Under the pieces are notes generated by a model. That model was not told the origin of the DNA. It worked only from the letters and a program-made list of their open reading frames with translations, and did not search any database. Positions 22,263-34,074 of a stretch of DNA of 64,000 nt are shown here, piece after piece; within the stretch, counting starts at the first letter, position 1; each line of letters opens with the position of its first letter. Source of the DNA: Otatea glauca (Eukaryota > Streptophyta > Magnoliopsida > Poales > Poaceae); NCBI GenBank assembly GCA_036346275.1, contig CM070711.1, positions 53,383,435 through 53,447,434 on the forward strand, written 5' to 3'. Made by a program: the position numbers and the translations under genes.

Positions 22263-25200
22263 TTAACCCAAATGGTAATTTAGAAAAAATACGACTCCTC
22301 AAGTTATACGGCATCGTGGAACTCACCTTTTTTGTGTAAAACTTGACTGAGCAAGAAGGCACAAAGCTGGCCTCGAATTCGCTCCAGATTGGCCTCTTCC
22401 AACGCAGTTGTTACCCGATTGGTCGTTTTCTTAGTGACAAGGAGTTCCATGTTGTGGCAAACGTAAAATCCACAATGCTTATTTCCCTTTCTCGCTGGTG
22501 TACTTTGCAAATATAGATTTGGTTAGTTCCAGAATCATTATTACATAGTTTACATATGATTATTGTGTACAACGGTTACCGAAAACTTAAAATCGTGATT
22601 CAGCTTCGCCCTGTCCTTGCCAGAAGGCCCTCCATAATATTTGTACACTTTGAACGCGCTACGTGATTGCAATAGGTTAGCCTCAGCTATTCCAGGAGAA
22701 ACATACACGTTTGAACAACCTACATGACCATGTTATCTTTGGAGGAAACGTGATTAATTACCTGGTGATTAATTTTGCGATAGGTTGTAAGTTGTGGCTG
22801 CCACTCTGTAAGGAATCAAGGTAAATAACCCGATTCGTCGATGGATGAATTACAATGAGAACCCAATGAAACCTACACAGGTATGTCGGCATGGTCAATT
22901 AACAAAACAGAGTTGTGAGCATAGTGCAAATCAAACTAGCACTTACCCTGGGTTGTGGGGTAAAAGTATGAACTCTTTATCTTTTTGAGCCGCCAAGGCC
23001 TCTCCGACGTATTTTTCGACAAATCCGTAATCTTTGTCCATTGTTTGCTTGGAGACTGTGTGGGTCCAGAAAACCCACCGGTTGTTCGTTCTTCCTCGCT
23101 TCCTGGATCATGTATCTAAATATACGAAAGCATTGAGTCATATATATATATGACTTTTATCGATATTATACGAATGTAGAATGTGAATGCACACACTTAC
23201 AATGTCCAGCATCTCAAGAGCGCGGCATCGAGGGCGTCGAGGTTGAAGACGTCAAAAAGGTCATTGAAGTCGGTTGTGAAGAATCCCCCCGATGACTCAT
23301 TGAATAGATGCTCATACTTGAAACTGACCAATATACTCGTTATGCGGTCTTGCACTGGCTTTTTAGCCTGTTGCATGCACCAATTCTACAATCTGACGCA
23401 AGCAATAGAAAGGTTCTTCATACGCTCTCCTGTTACAAAAGGCTCTCCTAGCTGGTATACTCGGGCCAGGGGGGCAATTGAATAGTCCAATTTCTTCGTG
23501 ATCTGCTTCGCTTTGCCCTTGACTTTTTTTCTGCCATAAGGTGTACGCACGGCGGCGAGTGGGCACCATCCAGCGAATGTCCTTTGATGGAGGGGCACGG
23601 AGCCGATTTGGTGCTCACGAGGTGCATCATCCGCTCGAGCGATTGGGAAGCTCGTGATGGAGGGCGGGCGCCGAGGAGATGTCATTCTTTGGGCCTTTGG
23701 ATAAAGCGTGAATGGCGTCCCCGGTGTCACAATCTCGTCGTTTGGGGGCATCGGAAGTGGGGCGGTCTTGAAATTATCGTTTACCGTCCACACTAACCTT
23801 CGTGAATCTCGTGCCACAAGAGTGCGTGCACCGCGCCCCTTCAATAAATGGATACGCGACCCCAAAGCGGCGGAATAACGGTGGCACCATGGACAAGTCT
23901 CACTTGGAGAGTGCACCGCGTGGCCACCTACATAGCGGTACACGATTAGCTATGCGTCCAATGACTATTTGTATAGAGCATTCAAGACATATATATAAGT
24001 ACCTTGATGTCACAGACGGAGATTTCCCATGTTAATTTGTGGAGTGGCGGACGACAGTTGCTTTTTTTAGTAGTAATGATTTGCCCACATACATCCGGGA
24101 CTTGCGCAGTGATTATTGAGCCTTTCCTCGAGGCTTTTATCTTATTGTTGAATTCTTCTCTTAGTCTTTCCTCAATCCTCTGTACCAATCGTTCCTCTCG
24201 CTCTGCTTTGGTTCTCTTCCTACTGCGGTATTTGTCTGAGTCGGCTGGAAATCCTGACTTCCAGGGAACAAAAACCCCAACGCCTCGCGTGACTGTGGTG
24301 TTCCTTGTTTCCCAAAGTGTGGAGAGTACATCTTTCTCCCTGTCTGGCAAAAAGTGCCCTCGGAAGATTGTGTACTCAACGCTACCTGCAAGATCTCGAA
24401 AAGTTAATTCACTTACGAAATTACGGACTAATTACGTACAAAATTGGAAGTCCGATATCTTACCAGTCGTTGGTAGACTTCCTCGTCCACGGGGTTTGTA
24501 AAGGAGACGGTGCCGTAAGACGTTGCACTTGACCTTACTCTCAGCCAGTCTCTGGCGCGTCGGTCAACGATACATGCAAATGACACACAGGCCTCCTCGT
24601 CCTCCCTCTCGCATTGTTCCCTCTTCCCGCGTACCCAGCGGTGCCAAGTCTATGGGGTGGGTGCTCCTTGCTGCGCAGGCCTTGTGGGCTTCACTTTGGA
24701 CGCACGATTCATCCGCGTCTTCGCCTCAACAAAATTTTGCCATATATCCTCGATAATGAACCCGACTTAGAGAAGGAGTCCTGTCCTTATTGACATATTC
24801 CTTGACAAGGGTGCTCTTGAAATTCTTCCACGCCTTTCCGCTACTAGCGAAGGCATACCGTCGCACTAAGATCACAAAGTCTTACGGGATATCGAGCGAA
24901 GACATAATTTCTATCACCAAGTCGTTGCGGCTCTCATCGATCGATGACTTCTAGGATGGACATGTGATGGGGACCCGTTCCGCGCGACTATCCCGCACAA
25001 TGTCCTAAATGCATTCACCGCCTTTCTTGGTTGGTGGGGCCCCATCCTTCGATCAACGCTGTGATGGTATATCGTTCCATGGGCCTTTTATTTGCTCCTC
25101 TTGGACCTCGAGGAGTTTTTCTTTTCGGTGACTCATCACATCCTTGAGACGGCGAATGAGGGACACCATCTTGCAATCTAGGTGGTTGTCGTGGCACAAC

Positions 25201-26840
25201 AGGAAAGAAAAGTAAACAAACATGGAAGGCTACCAATTGATAGTTGCTTTTATTTAATGGGTATAAAGGTAGTTCGAGAAGGTAAGTTGAGAGAAGCAAT
25301 TCATGATATTTTAGTTATAAGTTCTCATAAGTAATGTCTAACTTGGTCTCGACACTAGTCGGATCACACCATGCACAATTGGCTTGAGTAATCTTGTTGT
25401 AGTTGCTTTCTTACCAATCTCGAACTACCTAGAAATTTATACCCTTAATCTATAGATCTCCAGGTTAATGTTAAGCTTAATTAGCTTCAAAGCCAAATAA
25501 GGATTTATAATAGTCACAAGCAATATCAAGCATCTTATTGGTATCATAAGCAGGACCATCAGGGCCCTCAAGAAGTAATAAAGTTCTTTCTCCTTCTTTG
25601 ATTAGCCACGACATGGAAATATTTAGTATTTTTATCTTCTTCTTTAACATTCTTTTCTCTAGCTCGTTGTCTAGCTTTGGTTTCTTCAATAACCCAAATA
25701 TTTTATATCCCTTGTTTAATAGACAATAATCTGCTTTTCCTCTTGAAGTAAGATGTAAAGCAAACTCCTCTTTACTTTTAGAAAACAAAGGGTATCATCG
25801 ACATATTGCAAAGTGATGATACCACGGGACAAACATCTTCACAAAGACCCTTAATTATCCTGAATTAATGACTTTAAGTAAAATTCGTAAAAACATTCGC
25901 AACTGATTGAAAAGAATTGGGGATAAAGGGTCCCTTGCCTTAAACCTTTACCAGTTTGGAAAAAATTACTTTCAACATTATTAATTTTCACCCTACAGAA
26001 TCTTTATCTAAAATAGAATGAATCCACATCGCCATTTGCTCCCAAACCCTCTCTTAGCCAAAATGTCCAACAAGAAGCTCCAATTAACCATATCATAAGC
26101 TTTCTCATAATCAAGTTTGAGAACAAGGCCCTTATCTTTATCGCGATGGATTTTATGAATAACCTCATGAGCGGTGACCACACTCTCTAAAATGTATCTA
26201 TTTTTAATAAAAGCGATTGATTTTGCATAATGATTCTATCACAAATGTGACTAATCCTATTTGTTAACACCTTTGTAACAATTTTATAACTACAATTCAA
26301 CAAGCTAATTGGTGCGAATCGCTTCATATTTCTAGCGTTATTCTCTTTAGGAATTAAAGAAATCATAGCAAAGTTAAGTCTGAACAAATCAAGCTCTCCT
26401 CTTTCCAAAGATCTAAATAGAGCCATCGGATCATCTTTAATAATATTCGAATTTTTGATAAAAATAAAGGAATGCCATCCGGACCAGAGCTCCATCAGAG
26501 TAGGAATCAAAAGCGATTCATTCATTCATTCATGATCTACTTTGCCATTTATGATCTACTTTGCCATTATTCTTAAAATTTTGAAATCTAAACATGTTAA
26601 AATCTCCCCTAATAATCCATCCCTTATCGGCACTTACGGCGAAAATCGATGGGGGGCGTCGGCGATGGGAGGCGTCGGCGAGGGGCATCGGTGATGGAGG
26701 CGTCGGCGAGGGGGTGGCGTCGTCGATGGGAGGGGTCGACGAGGCGCCGTCGGTGAAGGGGAGGCATCGGACGTGGGCGAGACGAATATACTTAGGGTTT
26801 TGAGCGTGTCAGTGGAAGAGTAGAGAATGAATGATCTGCC
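22263..26840 (-). pseudogene. Second CACTA gene of copy 2 (Ptta region plus Ulp1-type protease), broken and interrupted
   Basis: Reading leftwards: GC-rich leader repeats (GGCGTCGGCGATGGGAGG, about 26640-26790), then an intron-like region that contains the LINE fragment. The Ptta-like coding part starts near ATG 25169 (GCDESPKRKTPRGPRGANKR). A charged region (YRSRKRTKAEREERLVQRIE) lies near 24170-24240 and the PLARVYQLGEPFVTGERMK linker near 23410-23470. The protease part lies at about 22300-22870. Here the His/Asp block is better preserved than in copy 1: FHWVLIVIHPSTNRVIYLDS can be read near 22810-22870. The Cys block is HCGFYVCHNMELL near 22440-22475. The gene ends at a TAA complement at 22263-22265. 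Frameshifts and stops disable it. The protease assignment rests on the conserved His, Asp and Cys blocks. Confidence 0.78.
25440..26580 (-). mobile_element. LINE (L1-type) fragment with rearranged segment order
   Basis: Minus-strand sequence encodes pieces of a plant LINE reverse transcriptase: FAMISLIPKENNARNMKRFAP and ISLLNCSYKIVTKVLTNRI (about 26290-26400), KLDYEKAYDMVNWSFLL (about 26050-26130) and YVDDTL (about 25790-25815), the catalytic YXDD motif. The segment normally found before the reverse transcriptase (EGPDGPAYDTNKMLDIACDY, YYKSLFGF) instead lies after YVDD, at about 25480-25790. Either two fragments were joined or the insert was rearranged. No poly(A) tail or target duplication was identified. 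The copy lies in an intron-like stretch of the CACTA gene that is far shorter in copy 1. Confidence 0.8.
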
Positions 26841-26867
26841 AAAGTGGCCTTTTTATAGGTCTCCCAT

Positions 26868-26995
26868 ATCACAGACGGTTCTAGACTAGAACCGTCTGTG
26901 ATATTATTTTATCACAGACGGTTCTATAATAGAACCGTCTGGTATAGTTTATATCACAGCCGGTTCTGGTTCTATTATAGAACCGTCTTTGATGA
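26868..26995. promoter_or_regulatory. Internal cluster of CACTA terminal-type repeats in copy 2
   Basis: Five to six CAGACGGTTCTA / TAGAACCGTCTG motifs sit between the two gene remnants, at the place that corresponds to 10072-10275 in copy 1. They lie just upstream (on the minus strand) of the second gene's GC-rich leader. Confidence 0.6.
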
Positions 26996-27234
26996 AGATT
27001 GACACAGACCTTCATTGCTAAGGTAAATCCAACGTTTGGCCTTCTTGACATAATGTATATACTTCAGTTTGTGTGAGCAATATCAGTAAAGGAAAGGAAA
27101 CTATATTAAATAAATCAGATGCATATATACACAAAGTTGTTTTTAATTTCGAGCATTTCATTACAAACAACTCTATTATCTTCTAGAGTACACTTAAAAT
27201 CATAACTCCACTTGCTTATTCTTTTGTATAGAAA

Positions 27235-30200
27235 TTAGCCCTTCATGATGATCGCGCATGTGTAGCTAGCTTCTTGGGTTGTTCTTCGGATGTGATGCTC
27301 TTTCAGATAGGAGGCAACTCTTGAATTGATTGTATTCTTCCTCATCTACTACATTTTCTACTCCGACAATCCTCCTTTTTCTCGAAGAACTACATGTCTC
27401 TTCTTCTTGGGCGGTCGATTACATAGAATACTTGAAGCGACTTGGTTAGCGAGTGCGAATGGTTCATCTTGGTATCCGACGCGTGTGAGGTTGTGATAAT
27501 GACACCGTGATTTGTCAACCTTCACATCTTTGGAGGTGGACCCAACGACACGAAATAAGGGGTTCTTGAATAGTACATAGTCGAGCTCCCAAATCTCCTC
27601 TATGAACCCATAGTAGGAGCTCCTCGTTGACCAACGGTGTTGAGCGCATCTATGCATACACCATTATTACGGTTTGTGCTCTTCATATCCCGATCTCGTG
27701 TAAAATATGTACCCATTTAAGTCGTATCCTTTCCATGTTACAAGCTGTAAATGTTGGCCCTTTGCCAACCATGTGAGCGTATCACTGACGAGGTCCGGTG
27801 ATGGGTCGCTCCTTGACCATCTGTTAAGCGAAGGATATCTTGTCTCGTGATCCAAGACTCTTGCCGCGTCGATTCTCTTGCCGTAGCGGTGCTTATGCTC
27901 ATCGATGTACGGGACACTACATCCATGTGTTGCAAAACCGTGAAATGAGCTTGAGCATAGGAAGGCTGGATCGGCGTGATTGCTTTCCTTCCGATCGTCC
28001 CGATGCCACGAGTCTCCTCATGGCGAGATCGAGGCACACCTATTAGTTCAACTTTGAGCCATATAATCGACTTGAGAACTCTCGACTTCTTCGGTTGCAT
28101 AACCTTCGACAATGCTACCCTCCGGCCGAGATCGATTTCGTACGTAGGACTTGAGAATTCCCATATACCTTTCGAATGGGTACATGCTACGTAGGAACAC
28201 GGGCCCGCATATCTTTATCTCTATCACAAGGTGAACAACGAGATGGACCATGATATCGAAAAAGCGGAGGGAAATACATCTCAAGATTACATAGAGTCAT
28301 CACCACCTCGACTGCGGTGCATCTAGTGCTTGAGGATCGATGACCTTCTGAGCAATTGTGTTAAAGAAATAACACAGCCTCGTGATTGTCTCCCGGACCT
28401 TGACTGGCAAAATACTTCTAATTGCCAGAGGGAGCATTTGTGTCATTAGCACATAACAATCATGAGACTTCATGCCAACTAATTTCAAATCTTGCATCGA
28501 AACAAGTCTCTTGATGTTAGAGGAGTAACCGGACGGAACTTTCACACCATGCAAGCAGCGCATAGTTCATTCTCTCGGCCTTAGACAAAGTGTAACAAGC
28601 GAGTTAGCGATATGTTCGCCGATGTCTGTCTCTTCGGTGCTAACTCGGGTCTTATGCCCATATTGACCAAGTCAAGGCGAGCATTGATCATCCTTTGATT
28701 TGCCTTTAATATTCAATAAGAGACCAATCAAGCTATCACGGACATTCTTCTCCACGTGCATCACGTCGATCGATGTCGAACTTCTAGGTGCTCCCAATAA
28801 GGTAGGTCCCAAAATATTGATCTCTTCTTCCACGTGCTCTTCTCAAGGGACCTCGATTTACGCCTTTCCAAGCGCAACATCCAAGTTCTTAACCATATCA
28901 TGGATATCTATCCCACTTAAAGACTTTGGAGCTAAACCGTCTTCGTTCGTTCCATCAATTGTTTTTCATTTTGCGGTATGGGTGATTCCTCCGAAGGAAC
29001 CTACGGTGATGCATGTAAGCAGTTTTATGTGAGTGATTCACCACACACTCTCGGTATTGTCTAAGCGGTGAGTGCAGGCTTTGGTTCCTTTTGTACTCGG
29101 CACGATAGGTTACCAAGGCGGGGTAATCATTTATAGTGCGAGAACAAAAGCGGTGCAAAGTGAAGTTCTCTCGTTTATCGCATCCCATACATTGCCAGGA
29201 ACCCATAGTGTTTTCAGATCTTCCACCAATGGTGCTAGGTACACATCAATATCGTTCCCAGGTTGTTTGGTCCTTGGATAAGTCTGGACAACAAAATGTA
29301 CTTGCGCTTCATACACAACCAAGGAGGAAGGTTGTAGATACAGAGATTCATGGGCCAAGTGCTATGCCGGCTACTCATGTTACCGAAAGGATTCATTCCA
29401 TCTGTACTCAATCCAAACCTTATATCCCTCGAATCCTCACCGAATTCTTGAAACCTCCTATCGATGTTTCTCCATTGGATGGAATCAGCAGGGTGCCTTA
29501 GCATTCCATCGTTCTTACGCTCCTCCGAGTGCCAACGCAACAGTTTTGCCTCATTTGGGTTCGCAAACAAATGCTTCAAACGAGGAATTATAGGCAGATA
29601 CCATGCCACCTTAGCAGGAGGTCCTTTCATCACCTGGATGCCCTCACTTTCATCATTTGAATGACTCTTACGCTTGTATCGGGATGCGTTGCACACAGGA
29701 CATATGTGCAAGTTCGCGTACTCTTGGCGGTACAGGATACAGTCGTTCGGACATGCATGTATTCTTTCTACATCCATTCCCAAAGGACAAAGAACCTTCT
29801 TAGCTTTGTAGGTGGTTGTAAACCTTCGTTTCCCTCGGGAAGCATGTCCGCCAATAAACGTAACGCTATGAAACTCTTATCGGACCAACCGTTGCTTGTT
29901 TTCAATTTCAATGATTCAAGCACGGATGACAACCTTGTGTATTTCGACTTGCGACACTGGGAACAAAGGTTTCTCCGAGTCCTCCATCAAGCCCCGAATT
30001 TACCATATTCTCTATCATCACGGTTCCCTTCTACATCACGCAAAGACATCGATTGATTATCTTCCCGCAACCTATCCTCATCGGAACCACAATCGATATG
30101 ACCATTCGACATATCATTGACCGTCGACCATGTTAGTACACTTCTGTATCTCCCGCTCTTCACCGTGAGTGGTCCAACATGTATACCCCGTTTTGAAACC

Positions 30201-30394
30201 CCTCATAATCAAGTGTGCTTCGATCTGCGCAAAGTTTCGAAACATCTTCAGATTCTCACAGTCAATGCACGAACAAGATATAAACTACCCTCCTTATTAA
30301 ACATATCCTCTTCTGCAGCTCTTCTAAAAGCGGAGACGCCATTAATGTACTCGGCACTCACACGGTTCTTAGTGTACATCCATCTTCGGTCCAT
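27235..30394 (-). pseudogene. TNP2-type CACTA transposase of copy 2, frameshifted
   Basis: The start is well preserved: the ATG at 30394 gives MDRRWMYTKNRV, the transposase-associated domain, in frame where copy 1 has lost a base. The TNP2 core lies at about 29240-30000 (CPVCNASRYKRKSHSNDE, HPADSIQWRNIDRRFQEFG, GLSTDGMNPFGNMSS). The DUF4218 part is at about 28050-28280 (MYPFERYMGILKSYVRNRSR) and the DUF4216 part at about 27360-27660 (YYGFIEEIWELDYV). The last TAA is at 27235-27237. Frame changes occur near 29240, 29790 and within the DUF4218/4216 parts. It lacks an open frame across the domains. Confidence 0.9.
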
Positions 30395-30724
30395 CTACGC
30401 CAAGCATATAGCATTAATTAGTGTTAATGCAAGTAAAACCCATTACTACCTTTGCATAGAAAGAACACATGAATCTACAAGCTAAATCTAAAAAATCATC
30501 AAATTCTATCCTTACCAAGCAAGATCTTGAATATACTGCAATTAGACACCGTTACTAACCTTAGATCACCAAAATCAAATGGATCATCAATCACCCTTCA
30601 AAATCAACGGTCTTCTTTTACCAAATCGCCTCACAGCCGCACAGCCGCAGCCAAATGAAAATAGATCCCGAAACCCTAAAATTCACAAAGTGGCTCGGGC
30701 CTCTGTATTTTATATTGCTGATAG

Positions 30725-31041
30725 AAATCTCAGACGGTTTTATAAAAAAACTGTCAATGATAAACATAGCATTCAAGACGGTTTTATGATAAAACCGTCT
30801 GGGATAATACGTGATATTACAGACGGTTTTATAACATAATCGTCTGTGATATCTTCACAGACGGTTTTTAAATCAAACCATCTGTGATATTGATGTATAT
30901 CGCGATGGTTTTATGCGATGCCGTGCGTGATAATGTCACTAACGGTTTCAATATAAAACCGGCAGTGATATTATTCGTTACAGACGGTTTTGAGAAACCG
31001 TCTGTAATGAGTCGTCTAATATAAGCCTTTCTGTAGTAGTG
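30725..31041. repeat. 5' subterminal repeats and terminus of CACTA copy 2
   Basis: About ten CAGACGGTTTTAT / ATAAAACCGTCTG motifs, then ...CTTTCTGTAGTAGTG. They match the layout of 5994-6352 in inverted form. Confidence 0.85.
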
Positions 31042-31379
31042 AAACTCTATGAAATCCATGTGTACAAGTTATAAAAAATTCTCAAAAAATTACAATACAT
31101 AAAGGAGATAAGTTTCTACAATCCTACAAAATTGGAAGACCAAACTCAATAGAATTTAAAAGGTATGACAAAGACAAATTCAGCCCAAATACTGATTTTT
31201 CACTGTTTAGCACTATTCATCATGTTGTTTGTTTTTTTCATACCTTTCAAATGCGATTGAGTTTGATCTTAAAATTTTTCAGAATTGTACAAGCTCACCT
31301 CCTCTACATATGGTAATTTTTGAGAATTATTTCAAAACTTGTACACGTGAGTTTCACGTCGTTTTCACGGTAAAAGGGG
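31042..31379. mobile_element. Main part of the MITE split by CACTA copy 2
   Basis: Rejoined across CACTA copy 2, the element is about 355 bp. Its left end (CCCTTTTACCGTGAAAA, then GTGTACAAGTTATAAAAAAT and TTCTCAAAAAATTAC) is the inverted repeat of its right end (GTAATTTTTGAGAATT, AACTTGTACACGTGAG, GTTTTCACGGTAAAAGGGG). It lies between a TA-rich array and a (CATATA)n array. Family not recognised. Confidence 0.75.
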
Positions 31380-31397
31380 TTTCACTATATATGTTAC

Positions 31398-31670
<273 letters not shown>

Positions 31671-32792
31671 TGTCGACGATCGGGACCGTCGACCGCAAAG
31701 AAAAGGGGGAAGGATCGTACAAGAGGCGAGGCCGAGCCTCGCTTCGTCAGGGAGGACCTCGCGAGCACGCAAACACGAAAAAGGGACAACCAAGCGGGGG
31801 CGCAATGTTTATCTTGTTCGAGCCCCTTAATCGGTAATGCTCTACTCGATCCTACTCGTGGGCGAAAAAGAACTAAAGGCTCTTCTGGGGAGTGTTACAA
31901 GGGGAGCTCGACCTCGGGATCGTTCGGGAGCGATGATCGAGGAGAGCTCGGTGAATAGGGGGTGTACAAGTATTACTGCCGGTTCGCGAAGACTTAGCCG
32001 GAAAAAGGGAGAGGAAGCCCCCTTCACAGAAGACCCTGCCCTCCTTTATACAGCCGGAGGGGGCAGGTTACATGGAGAATTGGGAGAGGAAGGATGGAGA
32101 GTGTCCTAGGAACCCCAGTCCTCCGTCTTGATGACTGGTCGCCGTCCAGTTTCGCCCACGCCGGGTTGGTAGACTCACTGAGTAGAGTAGTCTGCCGTTT
32201 TTTTGGGAAACATCGTACCTGCCCTCTGTGGACCTGTCAGATTCTAACGTTGCAATGCGTGGTCCTGGCTCCACCTCGGGAGGGAGCGTACCCTCATACT
32301 GCGCATGACTGGACGATGGGACCGGAGTTTTGACTTTGGCAACCTTCGCGCTACCTAGGGAAGGAGCGACCTGCTCCCGTGTGGTCACTTCAAGCGGTCG
32401 TGGTCATAGGGCACGTGGCTAGTGGTCGCGGAGGCCCGATCGCGGCCTTTGGTGGGGATCACCTCGCATCGTCGGAGGTCGGGAGTCCGACCGCGAGGAG
32501 GTCGGACGTCCTACTTGGTCGGGACGAGCTCGGAGCAGTCGGTTAGGTCGGGGGATGAGTGTCCTTCGTGGCCTCGCGAGGGCCTTTGGTCGGAGGCGGG
32601 CTTGGAGCGATCGTTCATTACTCGGGCGCCGTTTACATGGGAGTCGGGCGAGGGCGAGGAGATCGCCAAGGTCCGCATACAACCCGGGGATAGACCTGCC
32701 CGGGCCCAGAAACAGTCCCCCGAGGTCAGAGGAGGACCGCTTAAAGCCCTCCCCGGGATACGAACACGTGTCAGGATGGCCGATCCCCGACA
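31671..32792 (-). repeat. 3' LTR of the Tat Gypsy element
   Basis: 1122 bp, TGTCGAC...CCCCGACA. Aligns with 42501-43606; shared blocks include AAAGAACTAAAGGCTCTTCT, GGAGCTCGACCTCGGG and GGATGGCCGATCCCCGACA. Confidence 0.9.
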
Positions 32793-32808
32793 ACCAGCCC
32801 CCGAGGCT
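32793..32808 (-). promoter_or_regulatory. Polypurine tract next to the 3' LTR
   Basis: On the minus strand the sequence just before the 3' LTR reads GAGCCTCGGGGGCTGGT. The G-rich run is in the right place for second-strand priming. Assigned by position. Confidence 0.5.
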
Positions 32809-33288
32809 CAAGAAGCGATCTGAGACTCTAAGCGCTCTTGAGTCTAAAGTCTTTCGAGGAGGGATCACTCCTTCTCCCGGGTTCGGGGTTTCTTCAGCTC
32901 CCTTTCAAACCTGGGGAAGGCCGCTCCGGGGTGTTTTTTTGGCGAGATCGTTCTTGGCGACACTTGAACTCCAGCACCTTGTTTCTGAGTGGGCTCAGGA
33001 AGCCCGGGGGTCCCGCGGACGGGGAAGTTGGAGGGACGGTTCGGCGGGTGCGTGGAAAGGCGCCCGTGCAGGGGTTTCGAAGGGCCTTGGCGCCTCGGTT
33101 ACCACTCGCTGGCTATGGGCGCGCCTTTTGAGGCGGCGGTGACGCCGTGAAAAACGTCTTTAAAGGCGGGGGCGCGCCTTCGGGTTCTCCCAGCCGCTCG
33201 TGTTCTTGTCTTCTCCTGCGCCGGTGCCTTCTGCCCTTTGCTTTCAATCCCATCCCCCCTCCTCCCTTCCCCCTCCGCCCCTATCCTT

Positions 33289-33993
33289 ATGGTGAAGTTC
33301 GGGAGGAGTACGCTCGCCAAGGAGCGGATGAAGGAGATGGAGACTTTGGGGCTGTTGGATCCGTTCACCTGGCGGCTCCCGTCCGGGGAGAACGTGCCGC
33401 AACCTCGGGACGACGAGATCGTGAGTGCGAGCAAGTATATGCTCTTGGCCGCGAACCCGGAGAGCGATTTCTTGGCTGCGGTCCTCGCACAATGTGAGAT
33501 CGAGCTTGTTAATTTGGTACCAAACTCCATCCTCCACCTTTCCATTTTTGCTTATCTTTGTGAGGGGTTCCTGGGCGTTCTTCCCACCCCTCGTTGTTCT
33601 TCCGCTTTTATTCCTTGTCCGCATCGCGAAGGACCCGTCGTCAGTGTCTCTACTTCAGTGCGGCGGGACTCCTGTTCCTTCCTCAAATCGACCCGAGACT
33701 TGCTCGGACCGTGGGCGGAGAAGTGGTTCTATTTGAAGAAGGGCGAGCGAAGCGGGCTCGCTTACATTGGTGCTACGATCGACGGGAAGTGGGAGACCCC
33801 GGAGCCTGAGGACTCGGCGGCCGACCAAGCGGCGGTCGCCTTTATCCATATCTGCGCCACGCGCGGGCTCAAGGGGCAAGTGGTCATTTACGACTACTTG
33901 TGGAACCGGGTGCTTCCTGTTCGGAAGAGGTTGCATCCCTTCTACGAGATCACCGGGAGACACGACGCCACCCAGGAAGATCACGAGGGTTAG
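33289..33993 (+). pseudogene. Antisense ORF of the Tat element (Transposase_28 'gypsy type transposon' domain), first exon
   Basis: The ORF starts at ATG 33289 (MVKFGRSTLAKERMKEM). It carries the features of the PF04195-type domain found in additional ORFs of grass Tat elements: VPQPRDDEIV, LVNLVPNSILHLSIFAYLCE, FLGVLP and AEKWFYLKKGER. It runs opposite to gag-pol, between pol and the 3' LTR. About 33600-33680 reads better in another frame (VRIAKDPSSVS), so at least one frameshift pair is present. After GATCACGAGG a GT...TTGCAG segment (about 33991-34074) looks like an intron. The protein's role is unknown. It was weighed as a host gene and rejected because of its position inside the element. 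Confidence 0.75.
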
Positions 33994-34074
33994 CATTGCC
34001 CAACCCTAAGCTCTTTTGGACCTTGGTCGGAGTTCCTTTGTTTTCTTGACGCTCTCTTTTTTGGCTTCTTGCAG

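Larger units (their letters stand above)
21656..31041 (-). mobile_element. CACTA (En/Spm) DNA transposon, copy 2, inverted relative to copy 1
   Basis: The left terminus (the element's 3' end) is CACTACTACGTAAAAGC at 21656. The right terminus (its 5' end) is CTTTCTGTAGTAGTG ending 31041. The target duplication AAA is at 21653-21655 and 31042-31044. Gene order and sequence match copy 1: TNP2 gene, internal repeat cluster, then the Ptta/Ulp1 gene, all on the minus strand. The TNP2 core proteins of the two copies are very similar, but their frameshifts differ, so they decayed separately. The element carries a LINE fragment in the first intron-like region of its second gene and sits in an older MITE. 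Confidence 0.93.

Noticed and set aside
33238..33993. 251-aa ORF taken as a host gene
   Set aside because: It lies between the LTRs of the Gypsy element, opposite to pol, and has the domain known from Tat antisense ORFs.
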